64,000 nt of DNA from Pseudaquabacterium pictum (GCF_005403045.1 NZ_BJCL01000001.1:124001-188000), one strand, 5' to 3'. Counted from the stretch's first letter, positions 34,050-44,186 are shown. Numbers and translations are program-made. Notes: generated by a model not told the origin, from the sequence alone.

Positions 34050-34065
34050 TTGTGGTTTGCCACAA
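34050..34065. promoter_or_regulatory. TTGTGG-N4-CCACAA palindrome between the kinase and aceE
   Basis: A perfect inverted repeat with 6-base arms in the 185-base region between divergent sensor kinase and pyruvate dehydrogenase genes. It lies 108 bases before the aceE start and 63 before the kinase start, a suitable place for a shared operator. It does not match the E. coli PdhR box. Binding by the adjacent regulator is inference. Confidence 0.4.
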
Positions 34066-34172
34066 TACGAAATCAACTCGCACGATTTGAAAATGGTCGG
34101 GCTTTGTGCAACACTGCGCGCCGTTCGAGACCGCCACCGACCCACCACAGCCCCGGAACGAGGAGACAAGCG

Positions 34173-36899
34173 ATGTCCGCCATCCCCAACAACCCGAGCG
34201 CCTCCAGCGCCCTGGACACCGACGCCCAGGAAACCCGTGAATGGCTGGAGGCGCTGGACGCCGTCATCAGCGCCGAGGGCCCGGAGCGTGCCCACTTCCT
34301 GCTGGAAAAGCTGATCGAGGAAGCCCGCCACAACGGCATCGACCGGCCGTTCTCGGCCACCACGCCCTACATCAACACCATCGAGCCGGTGGACGAGGAG
34401 CGCAGCCCCGGCAACCTGGAGATCGAGGGCCGGCTGCGCGCCTACATGCGCTGGAACGCGATGGCCATGGTCGTCAAGGCCAACCGGCATGACCCGGCCG
34501 ACGGTGGCGACCTGGGCGGCCACATCAGCTCGTTCCAGTCGGTGGCGCACCTGTTCGCCGCTGGCTTCAACCACTTCTGGCATGCCGACGACACCGACAA
34601 GGGCGGCAGCCACGGCGGTGACCTGCTCTACATCCAGGGCCACAGCGCGCCCGGCATCTATGCCCGCGCCTTCATGGAAGGCCGGTTGAGCGAGGAGCAG
34701 CTGCTGAACTTCCGCCAGGAAGTCGACGGCAAGGGCCTGTCGAGCTATCCGCACCCCAAGCTGATGCCGGAGTTCTGGCAGTTCCCCACCGTCAGCATGG
34801 GCCTGGGGCCGATCATGGCCATCTACCAGGCGCGCTTCCTGAAGTACCTGCATGCCCGCGGCATCGCCGACACCGCCAAGCGCAAGGTGTGGGTGTTCTG
34901 CGGCGACGGCGAGATGGACGAGCCCGAGAGCCTGGGAGCGATCGGCCTGGCCGCGCGCGAGAAGCTGGACAACCTGGTCTTCGTCGTCAACTGCAACCTG
35001 CAGCGGCTGGACGGCCCAGTGCGTGGCAACGGCAAGATCATCCAGGAGCTGGAGGGCGAGTTCCGCGGCTCGGGCTGGAACGTGATCAAGCTGCTGTGGG
35101 GCAAGCAGTGGGACGAGCTGCTGGCGCGCGACAAGGACGGCGCGCTGCGCAAGATCATGCTCGACACGCTGGACGGCGACTACCAGGCCTTCAAGGCCAA
35201 TGACGGCGCCTTCGTGCGCAAGCACTTCTTCGGTCGTGATCCGCGCACGCTGGAGATGGTGGCCAAGATGAGCGACGAGCAGGTGTGGAACCTGCGCCGC
35301 GGCGGCCACGATGCCAGCAAGGTGTACGCCGCCTTCCATGCCGCCAACAACAACACCCAGGGCCAGCCCACGGTGCTGCTGGTCAAGACGGTCAAGGGCT
35401 ACGGCATGGGCCGCGCCGGCGAAGGCAAGAACACCGCCCACCAGACCAAGAAGCTGACGGACGACGACATCCGCTACTTCCGCGACCGCTTCAACATCCC
35501 CATCCCCGACAGCGAGCTGCCGAAGATCCCGTTCTACAAGCCGGCCGACGACACGCCGGAGATGAAGTACCTGCACGAGCGCCGGCAGAAGCTGGGCGGC
35601 TACCTGCCGCACCGCCGCGCCAAGGCCGACGAGAGCTTCACCGTGCCCTCGCTCGACACCTTCAAGGCCGTGCTCGACGCCACGCCGGACGGCCGCGAGA
35701 TCAGCACCACCCAAGCCTATGTGCGCTTCCTGACCCAGCTGCTGCGCGACAAGGCGCTGGGCCCGCGCGTGGTGCCCATCCTGGTGGACGAGGCCCGCAC
35801 CTTTGGCATGGAAGGCCTGTTCCGCCAGATCGGCATCTACAACCCGCTGGGCCAGAACTACACGCCGGTCGACAAGGACCAGGTGATGTACTACCGCGAG
35901 GCCACCGACGGCCAGATCCTGCAGGAAGGCATCAACGAGGCCGGCGGCATGTGCAGCTGGATCGCCGCGGCCACGAGCTACAGCACGAACAACCGCATCA
36001 TGGTGCCGTTCTACGTCTACTACTCGATGTTCGGCTTCCAGCGCATCGGCGACCTGGCCTGGGCCGCCGGCGACATGCAGGCGCGGGGCTTCCTGCTGGG
36101 CGGCACCAGCGGCCGCACCACGCTGAACGGCGAAGGCCTGCAGCACGAGGACGGCCACAGCCACATCCTGGCCGGCACCATCCCGAACTGCATCTCCTAT
36201 GACCCGACCTATGCGCACGAGGTGGGCGTGATCATCCACCACGGCCTGAAGCGCATGGTGGAGAAGCAGGAGAACGTCTACTACTACATCACCCTGCTCA
36301 ACGAGAACTACCCGATGCCCGGCCTCAAGCCCGGCACCGAGGAACAGATCATCAAGGGCATGTACCTGCTGGAGGACGCGCCCGCCGCGGCCGGCCAGCC
36401 GGTGGTGAACCTGATGGGCTCGGGCACCATCCTGCGTGAGTCGATCGCCGCCCGCCAGCTGCTGGCGGTGGACTGGGGCGTGGCCGCCAAGGTCTGGAGC
36501 TGCCCCAGCTTCAACGAGCTGGCCCGCGACGGCCAGGACTGCGAGCGCTGGAACCTGCTGCACCCGACCGAGACGCCGCGCGTGCCGTTCGTGGCCCAGC
36601 AGCTGGCCGGCCATGCCGGCCCGGTGATCTGCTCGACCGACTACATCAAGGTCTACGGCGAGCAGATCCGCGCCTACATCCCCCAGGGCACCACCTACAA
36701 GGTGCTGGGCACCGACGGCTTCGGCCGCAGCGATTTCCGCAGCAAGCTGCGTGAGCACTTCGAGGTGAACCGCCACTACATCGTGGTGGCTGCGCTCAAG
36801 ACGCTGGCCGACGAGGGCAAGCTGCCCGCCGCCAAGGTGGCCGACGCGATCAGGAAGTACGGCCTGAACGCCGACAAGATCAACCCGCTGTACGCCTGA
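34173..36899 (+). CDS. aceE: Pyruvate dehydrogenase E1 component
   Basis: A 908-residue homodimeric E1 that decarboxylates pyruvate with thiamine diphosphate and transfers the acetyl unit to E2 lipoate. The ThDP/Mg motif is FCGDGEMDEPESLGA (about 244-256), closing with VVNCNLQRLDGPV. Other E1 blocks include GGDLGGHISSFQSVAHLF and GHSAPGIYARAFMEGRL. The start at 34173 follows AGGAGACAAGCG. It opens the aceE-aceF-lpd operon, 24 bases before aceF. ThDP dependence links it to the riboswitch-controlled receptor in this window only in a general sense. Confidence 0.97.
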   Translation: MSAIPNNPSASSALDTDAQETREWLEALDAVISAEGPERAHFLLEKLIEEARHNGIDRPFSATTPYINTIEPVDEERSPGNLEIEGRLRAYMRWNAMAMVVKANRHDPADGGDLGGHISSFQSVAHLFAAGFNHFWHADDTDKGGSHGGDLLYIQGHSAPGIYARAFMEGRLSEEQLLNFRQEVDGKGLSSYPHPKLMPEFWQFPTVSMGLGPIMAIYQARFLKYLHARGIADTAKRKVWVFCGDGEMDEPESLGAIGLAAREKLDNLVFVVNCNLQRLDGPVRGNGKIIQELEGEFRGSGWNVIKLLWGKQWDELLARDKDGALRKIMLDTLDGDYQAFKANDGAFVRKHFFGRDPRTLEMVAKMSDEQVWNLRRGGHDASKVYAAFHAANNNTQGQPTVLLVKTVKGYGMGRAGEGKNTAHQTKKLTDDDIRYFRDRFNIPIPDSELPKIPFYKPADDTPEMKYLHERRQKLGGYLPHRRAKADESFTVPSLDTFKAVLDATPDGREISTTQAYVRFLTQLLRDKALGPRVVPILVDEARTFGMEGLFRQIGIYNPLGQNYTPVDKDQVMYYREATDGQILQEGINEAGGMCSWIAAATSYSTNNRIMVPFYVYYSMFGFQRIGDLAWAAGDMQARGFLLGGTSGRTTLNGEGLQHEDGHSHILAGTIPNCISYDPTYAHEVGVIIHHGLKRMVEKQENVYYYITLLNENYPMPGLKPGTEEQIIKGMYLLEDAPAAAGQPVVNLMGSGTILRESIAARQLLAVDWGVAAKVWSCPSFNELARDGQDCERWNLLHPTETPRVPFVAQQLAGHAGPVICSTDYIKVYGEQIRAYIPQGTTYKVLGTDGFGRSDFRSKLREHFEVNRHYIVVAALKTLADEGKLPAAKVADAIRKYGLNADKINPLYA

Positions 36900-36923
36900 C
36901 GCACCATCCACGGAGACAAGAAC

Positions 36924-38597
36924 ATGGCATTGGTCAACGTCAAGGTCCCGGACATCGGCGACTTCAAGGATGTGGCGGTCATCGAGCTGATGGTGAAGGT
37001 GGGTGACACCATCACCGTCGATCAGAGCCTGGTGACGGTGGAGAGCGACAAGGCATCGATGGAGATCCCGTCGAGCCACGCCGGCGTCGTCAAGGAGATC
37101 AAGGTCGCCATCGGCGACACGGTGAACGAGGGGTCGCTGCTGGTGGTGGTGGAGGCAGCCGGCGAGGCTGCCGCCGCACCGGCACCGGCTGCGGCGGCGC
37201 CTGCCGCAGCGGCCCCGGTGGCCGCCGCGCCGGCGCCCGCAGCGCCGGCCGCCCCGGCGGCCACCGGCCTGATCGAGGTGCGTGTGCCCGACATCGGCGA
37301 CTTCGCCGAGGTGGCCGTCATCGAGGTGATGGTCAAGCCCGGCGATGCGATCAAGGTCGAGCAGAGCCTGATCACGGTGGAGAGCGACAAGGCCTCGATG
37401 GAGATCCCGTCGTCGCATGCCGGCGTGGTGAAGGAGGTGAAGGTCCAGCTCCGCGACAAGGTGGCGATGGGCTCGCTGGTCGTGGTGCTGGAAGGCGCGG
37501 TGGGCGCTGCTGCGGTGCCAATGGCTGCCCCGGCACCCGCACCTGCCGCACCGTCGGCCGCGCCTGCCGCAGCCGCGGCCCCGGCGCCCGCCCCCGTGGC
37601 GGCGCCTGGCCCGGCCGCGCTGCCGGCGCACGAGCCGACAGTGGCCAAGGCCGGCCTGCCGCATGCCTCGCCCACCATCCGCCGCCTGGCGCGCGAGCTG
37701 GGCGTGCCGCTGGCCGAGGTGGCCGGCTCCGGCCCGAAGGGCCGCATCCTGCAGGCCGACGTGCAGGGCTTCGTCAAGCAGGTGATGGCTGGCGCGGTGC
37801 AGACCGCGGCGCAGAAGGCCAAGGCGCCGGCGCCGGCTGCCGCGGCCGGCGGTGGCGGCGGTGGCCTGGACCTGCTGCCCTGGCCCAAGGTCGACTTCAG
37901 CAAGTTCGGCCCCGTCGAACGCAAGGACCTGTCGCGCATCCAGAAGATCAGCGGCGCCAACCTGCACCGCAACTGGGTGGTGATCCCGCATGTCACCAAC
38001 CACGACGATGCCGACATCACCGAGCTGGAGGCCTTCCGCGTCCAGCTGAACAAGGAGAACGAGAAGTCGGGCATCAAGGTCACGATGCTGGCCTTCATGA
38101 TCAAGGCCGCGGTGGCGGCGCTGAAGAAGTTCCCGCAGTTCAACGCCAGCCTGGACGGTGACCAGCTGGTGCTGAAGAACTACTTCCACATCGGCTTCGC
38201 CGCCGACACGCCCAACGGCCTGGTGGTGCCGGTGATCAAGGATGCCGACAAGAAGGGCATCTTCCAGATCGGCACCGAGATGGGCGAGCTGGCCAAGAAG
38301 GCCCGCGACGGCAAGCTGGCCCCGGCCGACATGTCGGGCGGCTGCTTCTCGATCAGCAGCCTGGGCGGCATCGGCGGGCGCTACTTCACGCCGATCATCA
38401 ACGCGCCCGAGGTGGCCATCATGGGCGTGTGCAAGAGCAGCATGGAGCCGCGCTGGGATGGCAAGCAGTTCGCCCCACGCCTGATCCTGCCGCTGAGCCT
38501 GAGCTGGGACCACCGGGTGATCGATGGCGCCGCCGCCGCACGCTTCAACGTCTACTTTGCCAGCCTGCTGGCCGACTTCCGCCGCATCGTGCTGTGA
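36924..38597 (+). CDS. aceF: Dihydrolipoamide acetyltransferase (E2) with two lipoyl domains
   Basis: A 557-residue E2 core protein. Two lipoyl domains carry K43 and K156, each in [15 protein letters not shown], linked by Ala/Pro hinges. A peripheral subunit-binding domain (about 248-283: [18 protein letters not shown]) and a long acetyltransferase domain follow, with catalytic H530 and D534 in [10 protein letters not shown]. coli E2 has three lipoyl domains; here two are in E2 and a third is on E3. It forms the PDH core. Confidence 0.97.
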   Translation: MALVNVKVPDIGDFKDVAVIELMVKVGDTITVDQSLVTVESDKASMEIPSSHAGVVKEIKVAIGDTVNEGSLLVVVEAAGEAAAAPAPAAAAPAAAAPVAAAPAPAAPAAPAATGLIEVRVPDIGDFAEVAVIEVMVKPGDAIKVEQSLITVESDKASMEIPSSHAGVVKEVKVQLRDKVAMGSLVVVLEGAVGAAAVPMAAPAPAPAAPSAAPAAAAAPAPAPVAAPGPAALPAHEPTVAKAGLPHASPTIRRLARELGVPLAEVAGSGPKGRILQADVQGFVKQVMAGAVQTAAQKAKAPAPAAAAGGGGGGLDLLPWPKVDFSKFGPVERKDLSRIQKISGANLHRNWVVIPHVTNHDDADITELEAFRVQLNKENEKSGIKVTMLAFMIKAAVAALKKFPQFNASLDGDQLVLKNYFHIGFAADTPNGLVVPVIKDADKKGIFQIGTEMGELAKKARDGKLAPADMSGGCFSISSLGGIGGRYFTPIINAPEVAIMGVCKSSMEPRWDGKQFAPRLILPLSLSWDHRVIDGAAAARFNVYFASLLADFRRIVL

Positions 38598-38625
38598 CGG
38601 ACGCCGCAACCCACAGGAGACAGAC

Positions 38626-40395
38626 ATGGCAGTGATCGACGTGCTGGTGCCCGACATCGGCGATTTCAAGGACGTGGCGGTGATCGAGCTGCTGGTGAAG
38701 CCCGGCGACACCATCGCGGTGGACCAGAGCCTGGTCACGGTGGAGAGCGACAAGGCTTCGATGGAGATCCCCTCCAGCCATGCCGGCGTGGTGAAGGAGC
38801 TGAAGCTCGCCATCGGTGACAAGGTCAACCAGGGCAGCCTGGTGCTGACGCTGGAGGCCGCCGGTGCCGCTGCGGCGGCGCCAGCAGCCGCAGCACCGGC
38901 GCCCGCCGCCGCACCGGCGGCGACTGCGGCGCCCGCGCCGCAGGCGGCCAGCTACGCCGGCGGCGCCGACCTGGAATGCGACCTGCTGGTGCTGGGTGCC
39001 GGCCCGGGCGGCTATTCCGCCGCCTTCCGTGGCGCCGACCTGGGCCTGAAGACGGTGCTGGTCGAGCGCTTCCCCACGCTGGGCGGCGTCTGCCTGAACG
39101 TGGGCTGCATCCCGTCGAAGGCGCTGCTGCACGTGGCCGCGGTGATGGACGAGGTCAAGCACTTTGCCGATCTGGGCGTGGAGTTCGCTGCGCCGAAGGT
39201 GGACTTGTCCAAGCTGCTGGCCCACAAGAACAAGGTGGTGGGCAAGCTCACCGGCGGCCTGGCTGCGATGGCCAAGATGCGCAAGGTGACGGTGGTGCAG
39301 GGCGATGGCCGCTTTGCCGACCCGCACCACCTGGCCGTCACCATGGCCGACGGCAAGACCCAGACGATCAAGTTCAAGCAGGCGATCATCGCCGCCGGGT
39401 CCGAGGCGGTGAAGCTGCCCTTCCTGCCACAGGACGACCGCATCGTCACCAGCACCGGCGCGCTGCAGCTGCGCCAGCAGCCGAAGTCGATGCTGGTGAT
39501 CGGCGGCGGCATCATCGGCCTGGAGATGGGCACGGTCTATTCCACGTTGGGCGCCCGGCTCGATGTGGTGGAGATGCTCGACGGCCTGATGCAGGGCGCC
39601 GACCGCGATCTGGTCAAGGTGTGGCAGAAGATGAACGCCCACCGCTTCGACAAGCTGATGCTCAAGACCAAGACGGTGGGTGCCGAGGCCACGGCCGACG
39701 GCATCCGGGTGCTGTTCGAGGGCCTGGACGGCACGAAGAGCGAGGGTGTGTACGACCTGGTGCTGCAGGCCGTGGGCCGCACGCCCAACGGCAAGAAGAT
39801 CGGCGCCGACGCCGCCGGCGTGGTCGTCGGCGACCGCGGCTTCATCCCTGTGGACGTGCAGATGCGCACCAACGTGCCGCACATCTTCGCCATCGGCGAC
39901 ATCGTCGGCCAGCCGATGCTGGCGCACAAGGCGGTGCACGAGGCCCATGTGGCGGCCGAGGTGGCGGCCGGTGACACCAAGGCGCAGTTCGACGCCCGCG
40001 TCATCCCCAGCGTGGCCTACACCGACCCCGAGGTGGCCTGGGTGGGCCTGACCGAGGACGAGGCCAAGGCCCAGGGCATCCGGGTCAAGAAGGGCCTGTT
40101 CCCGTGGTCGGCCAGCGGCCGGGCGATTGCCAACGGCCGCGACGAAGGCTTCACCAAGCTGCTGTTCGACGACAGCCCCGAGGCCCACGGCCACGGCCGC
40201 ATCCTGGGCGGCGGCATCGTCGGGACGCACGCCGGCGACATGATCGGCGAGGTGGCCCTGGCCATCGAGATGGGCGCCGACGCCGTCGACATCGGCAAGA
40301 CCATCCACCCGCATCCCACGCTGGGCGAAAGCATCGGCATGGCGGCGGAAGTGGCCCACGGCAGCTGCACCGACCTGCCGCCGGCGCGCAAGTAG
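38626..40395 (+). CDS. lpd: Dihydrolipoyl dehydrogenase (E3) with N-terminal lipoyl domain
   Basis: A 589-residue E3, longer than the usual 470 because it starts with a lipoyl domain (K43 in [15 protein letters not shown]) and an Ala/Pro linker (about 80-112). The flavoprotein part has FAD motif [20 protein letters not shown], redox disulfide C156/C161 ([13 protein letters not shown]), NAD motif [11 protein letters not shown] and the C-terminal His-Glu base in HPHPTLGES. It reoxidises lipoate in the PDH complex. Lipoyl-E3 fusions are known from Neisseria and Burkholderiales. The start at 38626 follows ACAGGAGACAGAC. Confidence 0.97.
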   Translation: MAVIDVLVPDIGDFKDVAVIELLVKPGDTIAVDQSLVTVESDKASMEIPSSHAGVVKELKLAIGDKVNQGSLVLTLEAAGAAAAAPAAAAPAPAAAPAATAAPAPQAASYAGGADLECDLLVLGAGPGGYSAAFRGADLGLKTVLVERFPTLGGVCLNVGCIPSKALLHVAAVMDEVKHFADLGVEFAAPKVDLSKLLAHKNKVVGKLTGGLAAMAKMRKVTVVQGDGRFADPHHLAVTMADGKTQTIKFKQAIIAAGSEAVKLPFLPQDDRIVTSTGALQLRQQPKSMLVIGGGIIGLEMGTVYSTLGARLDVVEMLDGLMQGADRDLVKVWQKMNAHRFDKLMLKTKTVGAEATADGIRVLFEGLDGTKSEGVYDLVLQAVGRTPNGKKIGADAAGVVVGDRGFIPVDVQMRTNVPHIFAIGDIVGQPMLAHKAVHEAHVAAEVAAGDTKAQFDARVIPSVAYTDPEVAWVGLTEDEAKAQGIRVKKGLFPWSASGRAIANGRDEGFTKLLFDDSPEAHGHGRILGGGIVGTHAGDMIGEVALAIEMGADAVDIGKTIHPHPTLGESIGMAAEVAHGSCTDLPPARK

Positions 40396-40542
40396 CCGCG
40401 GCGCGCGGCGGGTCAAGTTCGGCCGGCGCGGGCCGACAACAACGTCAGAGGGTGATCCAGCGGCCTGCGCGGGTGGCAGGCGGCTGGGTGCTCGCCTGCC
40501 CCCGTTGCTGTCTGCCATGCCTCGCGGCATGCGCCCCGCCCG

Positions 40543-42195
40543 ATGCTTGCGTCCGCGCCTGTTCCTGCTGCCCGTCGCCCCACGCTGTCCTCCGGGCAGT
40601 GGGCCGCCTTGCTGGCCTGCGCCGGCCTGGCCGGCTGGGCGTTGCTGGCGGACCGCGCGTTGCTGGCCGTGTTGCCCGGCGTGGGCATCGGCCTGGTCCT
40701 GGGCACCTGGGTGGGCCGGCGTGCCGTGGCCCGTGCAGCGGCCGAGTTGGTCCAGGCGCCGCCCACGCCTGCCGATGCGACAGACGATGACGGCGCGGCC
40801 CTGCCCATGGCCCGCCATGCGATGGCGACGCCGCCCGAGCTGGCGCCATTGGCGGACGGCATCCGCGCCCTGGTGGGCCGGCAGCAGGCGCTGTATGCGG
40901 TGCAGGCCGAGCAACTGGAAGCGTTGCGCCGCCAGGCCCACAGTGATCCGTTGACCGGCCTGGCCAACCGCCGCCACTTCATGGCCATGCTGGATTCGGT
41001 GCTGGGCGCCGGCCAGGCGCCGGCCGAGGCTGGCCTGCTGCTGCTGCGCATGCGGGACCTGCAGGGCCTGAACCAGCGGGTGGGCCATGCCGCCACCGAC
41101 CGCGCCCTGCTGGCCGTGGCCGGTGCGCTGCAGGCCTACACCGACCGCATCGGCCGCTGCTTTGCCGGCCGCCTGAACGGCGCCGACTTCGCCCTGCTGC
41201 TGCCGGTGGGCGGCATGGTGCAGGAGACCGCCGCCGCGCTGACCCAGGCGATGCGGCTGCCGCTGCTGGCCATCGATCCGCAGGCGCGGGTGTTCGCCGG
41301 CGCGGTGGAGCTGGACCGGCCGATGAACGCCACCCAGGCCCTGGCCCTGGCCGACGCCGCGCTGGCCCGGGCCGAAGCCGGCCTGGTGCTGCCGCCTGCG
41401 CTGCCGGCGGCCGACCTGCCGCCGCTGGATGCTGGCATGGCGCAGGGGGAATCCTCCTGGCAGCGGCGCATCAGCCGGGCGCTGGTGCAGGGCAGGGTGG
41501 CGCTGGCTGCCTACCCGGTGCGCACGCCCGACGGCCGCCAGCTGCACCTGGACTGCCCGTTGCGGGTGCAGTTGCAGGCCGATGGCCCGCTGGAGCCGGC
41601 CAGCCGCTGGCTGTCACTGGCCACCCGCAGCCGGCTGTGTGCCGAGGTCGACGAGAAGGCCGTGGCGCTGGCCTTGGCCGCCATCGACAGCGACGGCCAG
41701 GCCCGCTGCATCAACGTGGCGGCGCAGTCGGTGGGCTCGGCCGAGTTCGTGGCCGCGGTTGCACGCCGGCTGGAGCATGCGCCCGAGGCGGCCTGCCGGT
41801 TGTGGGTGGATCTGCCCGAGGCGCTGGCGCTGGACCGGCCGCTGCTGGTGCGCGAGGTGTCGCGCCGCTGGCGGCCGCTGGGCGTGATGCTGGGGCTGGA
41901 GCATGCCGGCGAGGGCCTGGCCCGCATCCCGCGGCTGATCGACCTGGGGCTGGACTGCGTGCGCATCGACGCCCGCTTCGTGCAGGGCATCAGTGGCGAT
42001 GGCGCAGGGGACGCGCGCCGTCACCTGCAGGGCCTGGTCAAGCTGGTGCAGGCGGTGGGTCTGCAGGTGACAGCCGAAGGCGTGCGCAGCGCCGACGATC
42101 TGGAGATGCTGTGGCAGCTGGGCTTTGATGCCGCCACCGGCCCGGCACTGGTGGCCGAGCCTGCGCCGGTGCCAGCGCCCGTCACCGTCAGCTGA
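40543..42195 (+). CDS. Degenerate GGDEF-EAL domain membrane protein
   Basis: A 550-residue protein with two N-terminal hydrophobic segments (about 18-58), a GGDEF-like domain from about 125 (SDPLTGLANRRHFMAML) and an EAL-like domain (about 305-540). The GGDEF signature reads NGADF (212-216) and the EAL signature is lost (HLDCPLRVQ); DDFGTGYS is replaced by LEHAGEGLA, while IDARFV and AEGV remain. Catalysis of c-di-GMP synthesis or hydrolysis is therefore unlikely; a c-di-GMP binding or scaffold role, as for LapD-like proteins, is possible. No clear ribosome binding site precedes the start. Confidence 0.85.
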   Translation: MLASAPVPAARRPTLSSGQWAALLACAGLAGWALLADRALLAVLPGVGIGLVLGTWVGRRAVARAAAELVQAPPTPADATDDDGAALPMARHAMATPPELAPLADGIRALVGRQQALYAVQAEQLEALRRQAHSDPLTGLANRRHFMAMLDSVLGAGQAPAEAGLLLLRMRDLQGLNQRVGHAATDRALLAVAGALQAYTDRIGRCFAGRLNGADFALLLPVGGMVQETAAALTQAMRLPLLAIDPQARVFAGAVELDRPMNATQALALADAALARAEAGLVLPPALPAADLPPLDAGMAQGESSWQRRISRALVQGRVALAAYPVRTPDGRQLHLDCPLRVQLQADGPLEPASRWLSLATRSRLCAEVDEKAVALALAAIDSDGQARCINVAAQSVGSAEFVAAVARRLEHAPEAACRLWVDLPEALALDRPLLVREVSRRWRPLGVMLGLEHAGEGLARIPRLIDLGLDCVRIDARFVQGISGDGAGDARRHLQGLVKLVQAVGLQVTAEGVRSADDLEMLWQLGFDAATGPALVAEPAPVPAPVTVS

Positions 42196-42207
42196 ACGGC
42201 AACGGGT

Positions 42208-42750
42208 TCAGATGCTGCTGCACTGCAGCGGGTAACTGCCCGCGCGGCGGCAGGCGAAGTAGTGCTGCAGCGTCTCCTTCACCGTGCGGAAGGCGATCTG
42301 GTCCCACGGCACCTCATGCTCGTGGAACAGCCGGGCTTCCAGCGTCTCGGGCCCGGGGTCCAGCGTGGTGTCGGTCATGCGGGCGCGGTAGAACAGGTGC
42401 ACCTGGCCCACCCGCACCACGCTGATCATGGTGAACAGGTCCTGCAACTCGATGTTGGCGCCGGCTTCCTCCACCGTCTCGCGGCGGGCACCGTCTTCCA
42501 CCGTTTCGCCCAGTTCCATGAAGCCGGCCGGCAGCGTCCAGAAGCCGTGGCGCGGCTCGATGGCGCGCCTGCACAGCAGCACCTGCTCGCCCCACACCGG
42601 CACCGTGCCCACCACGTTCAGAGGGTTCTCGTAGTGGATCAGGCCGCAGGCCGGGCAGACGGCGCGCTCGCGGTTGTCGTCGTCGGGCACCTTGTAGCCC
42701 ACGGGGGTGCCACAGGCACGGCAATGCTTGATGCGACGCAACTCAATCAT
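42208..42750 (-). CDS. Nudix hydrolase with N-terminal zinc ribbon
   Basis: A 180-residue pyrophosphohydrolase. C10/C13 and C32/C35 form a zinc ribbon (HCRACG, CPACG). The Nudix box runs from G76 with E82, R90, E91, E94 and E95 (GFMELGETVEDGARRETVEE), so metal-binding and catalytic residues are intact. Substrates of this subgroup include NAD(H) and other nucleoside diphosphate derivatives; the exact one is not evident. The start at 42750 (MIELRRIKHC) is preferred over a longer frame. Confidence 0.9.
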   Translation of the reverse strand: MIELRRIKHCRACGTPVGYKVPDDDNRERAVCPACGLIHYENPLNVVGTVPVWGEQVLLCRRAIEPRHGFWTLPAGFMELGETVEDGARRETVEEAGANIELQDLFTMISVVRVGQVHLFYRARMTDTTLDPGPETLEARLFHEHEVPWDQIAFRTVKETLQHYFACRRAGSYPLQCSSI

Positions 42751-42835
42751 CGGGAAAGTGTAGCGGCGGGCCGTGGCATGATGATTCTTCGCCCTCTGAA
42801 CAACCCTGATCAACCCCTTCTCCGGACCCGCCGCC

Positions 42836-43534
42836 ATGTCCTACGTCATCCCCGCTCCCGCCGTACCGTCCGTTCCCGTGGCGGGTGGCGGGCTGTTTCC
42901 GGTGCACCGCGTCTACTGCGTCGGCCGCAACTATGCCGAGCATGCCCAGGAGATGGGCTTCACCGGCCGCGAGCCGCCGTTCTTCTTCCTGAAGCCCGCC
43001 GATGCGGTGGTGCCGGTGGCCGATGGCGCGGTGGGCACCATCCCCTACCCGACGCTGACCGGCAACCTGCACCACGAGATCGAGCTGGTGGTGGCCATCG
43101 GCACCGGCGGCCGCGACATCGCCGCGGCCGATGCCGCCAAGCACATCTGGGGTTATGCCATCGGCCTGGACATGACCCGGCGCGACCTGCAGAACGAGAT
43201 GAAGAAGCAGGGCCGCCCCTGGTGCATCGGCAAGGCCTTCGACGCCTCGGCGCCGATCGGCCCGCTGCACCCCATCGCCAAGACCGGCGAGCTGACCCGC
43301 GGCGCCATCACCCTGGCGGTCAACGGCGTGCAGAAGCAGAAGGGCGACCTGTCCGAGCTGATCTGGAACGTGGCCGAGACCATCGAGACGCTGTCCAAGG
43401 CCTGGACCCTGCAGCCGGGCGACCTGATCTACACCGGCACGCCCGCTGGCGTGGGCGCGGTGGTGGCGGGGGATGTGATGGAAGGCGCCATTGCCGGCCT
43501 GGGCACGCTGCAGGTGCGGGTGCAGCAGGGCTGA
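42836..43534 (+). CDS. Fumarylacetoacetate hydrolase family protein, probably fumarylpyruvate hydrolase
   Basis: A 232-residue FAH-fold hydrolase. Blocks VYCVGRNYAEHAQEMG, LHHEIELVVAIG (metal-binding glutamates), GLDMTRRDLQ, GKAFDASAPIGPL and TGTPAGVG are the standard set for short FAH proteins. These cleave C-C bonds of beta-diketo acids such as fumarylpyruvate. The next gene is a maleylpyruvate/maleylacetoacetate isomerase, whose product is exactly such a substrate, so the pair should act in gentisate or homogentisate breakdown. Confidence 0.9.
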   Translation: MSYVIPAPAVPSVPVAGGGLFPVHRVYCVGRNYAEHAQEMGFTGREPPFFFLKPADAVVPVADGAVGTIPYPTLTGNLHHEIELVVAIGTGGRDIAAADAAKHIWGYAIGLDMTRRDLQNEMKKQGRPWCIGKAFDASAPIGPLHPIAKTGELTRGAITLAVNGVQKQKGDLSELIWNVAETIETLSKAWTLQPGDLIYTGTPAGVGAVVAGDVMEGAIAGLGTLQVRVQQG

Positions 43535-43553
43535 AGCCGCCGCCGGAGTCGCC

Positions 43554-44186
43554 ATGCAGCTCTACAACTACTTCCGCTCGTCGGCGTCGTACCGGGTGCG
43601 CATCGCGCTGGCGCTGAAGGGGCTGGACTACGACTACATCCCGGTCCACCTGGTCAAGCGCGAGCACCTGGACGACGGCTACACCGCCGTGTCCACCTCG
43701 CGCCTGGTGCCCACGCTGCAGGATGGCGACGCGCTGGTGAGCCAGTCGCTGGCCATCATCGAATACCTGGAGGAGACCCACCCGAAGCCGCCGCTGCTGC
43801 CGGCCGACGCGCTGGGCCGCGCCCGCGTGCGGGCCATCGCCCAGGACATCGCCTGCGAGATCCACCCGTTGAACAACCTGCGGGTGTTGCGCTACCTGAC
43901 GCACGACCTCAAGCTCAGCGAGGACGACAAGAACCGCTGGTACCGGCATTGGGTCGAGACCGGCCTGGAGGCGGTGGAGCGGCAACTGGCTGCGCAGCCG
44001 GCGCGCTTCTGCCACGGCGATGCGCCGACGCTGGCCGACCTGACCCTGGTGCCGCAGATCTTCAATGCCCAGCGCTTCCACTGCCGCACCGAGCATGTGC
44101 CGCAGGTGATGCGGGTGTTCGAGGCCTGCATGCAGCTCGACGCCTTCCGCCAGACCCAGCCGTCGGCCTGCCCGGATGCCGGCTGA
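43554..44186 (+). CDS. maiA: Maleylacetoacetate/maleylpyruvate isomerase (zeta-class GST)
   Basis: A 210-residue glutathione-dependent cis-trans isomerase. The zeta signature SSASYRVRIALALKGLDYDY (from residue 9) supplies the catalytic serines and glutathione site; VPTLQDGDALVSQSLAIIEY is the GST N-terminal-domain hallmark. It isomerises the maleyl product of ring cleavage to the fumaryl form used by the preceding hydrolase. The start at 43554 follows GGAG. Its stop is 11 bases inside the next gene. Homologues are also called NagL. Confidence 0.9.
   Translation: MQLYNYFRSSASYRVRIALALKGLDYDYIPVHLVKREHLDDGYTAVSTSRLVPTLQDGDALVSQSLAIIEYLEETHPKPPLLPADALGRARVRAIAQDIACEIHPLNNLRVLRYLTHDLKLSEDDKNRWYRHWVETGLEAVERQLAAQPARFCHGDAPTLADLTLVPQIFNAQRFHCRTEHVPQVMRVFEACMQLDAFRQTQPSACPDAG

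Noticed and set aside
34023-38828. Very long open frame antisense to aceE and aceF
   Set aside because: It mirrors two certain genes on the other strand, has His/Gln/Val-rich low-complexity content, lacks any family motif and has no ribosome binding site. Stop-poor antisense frames are expected at this GC content.
38545-41547. 1000-codon open frame antisense to lpd and the GGDEF-EAL gene
   Set aside because: Shadow of well-supported genes; no recognisable domain.
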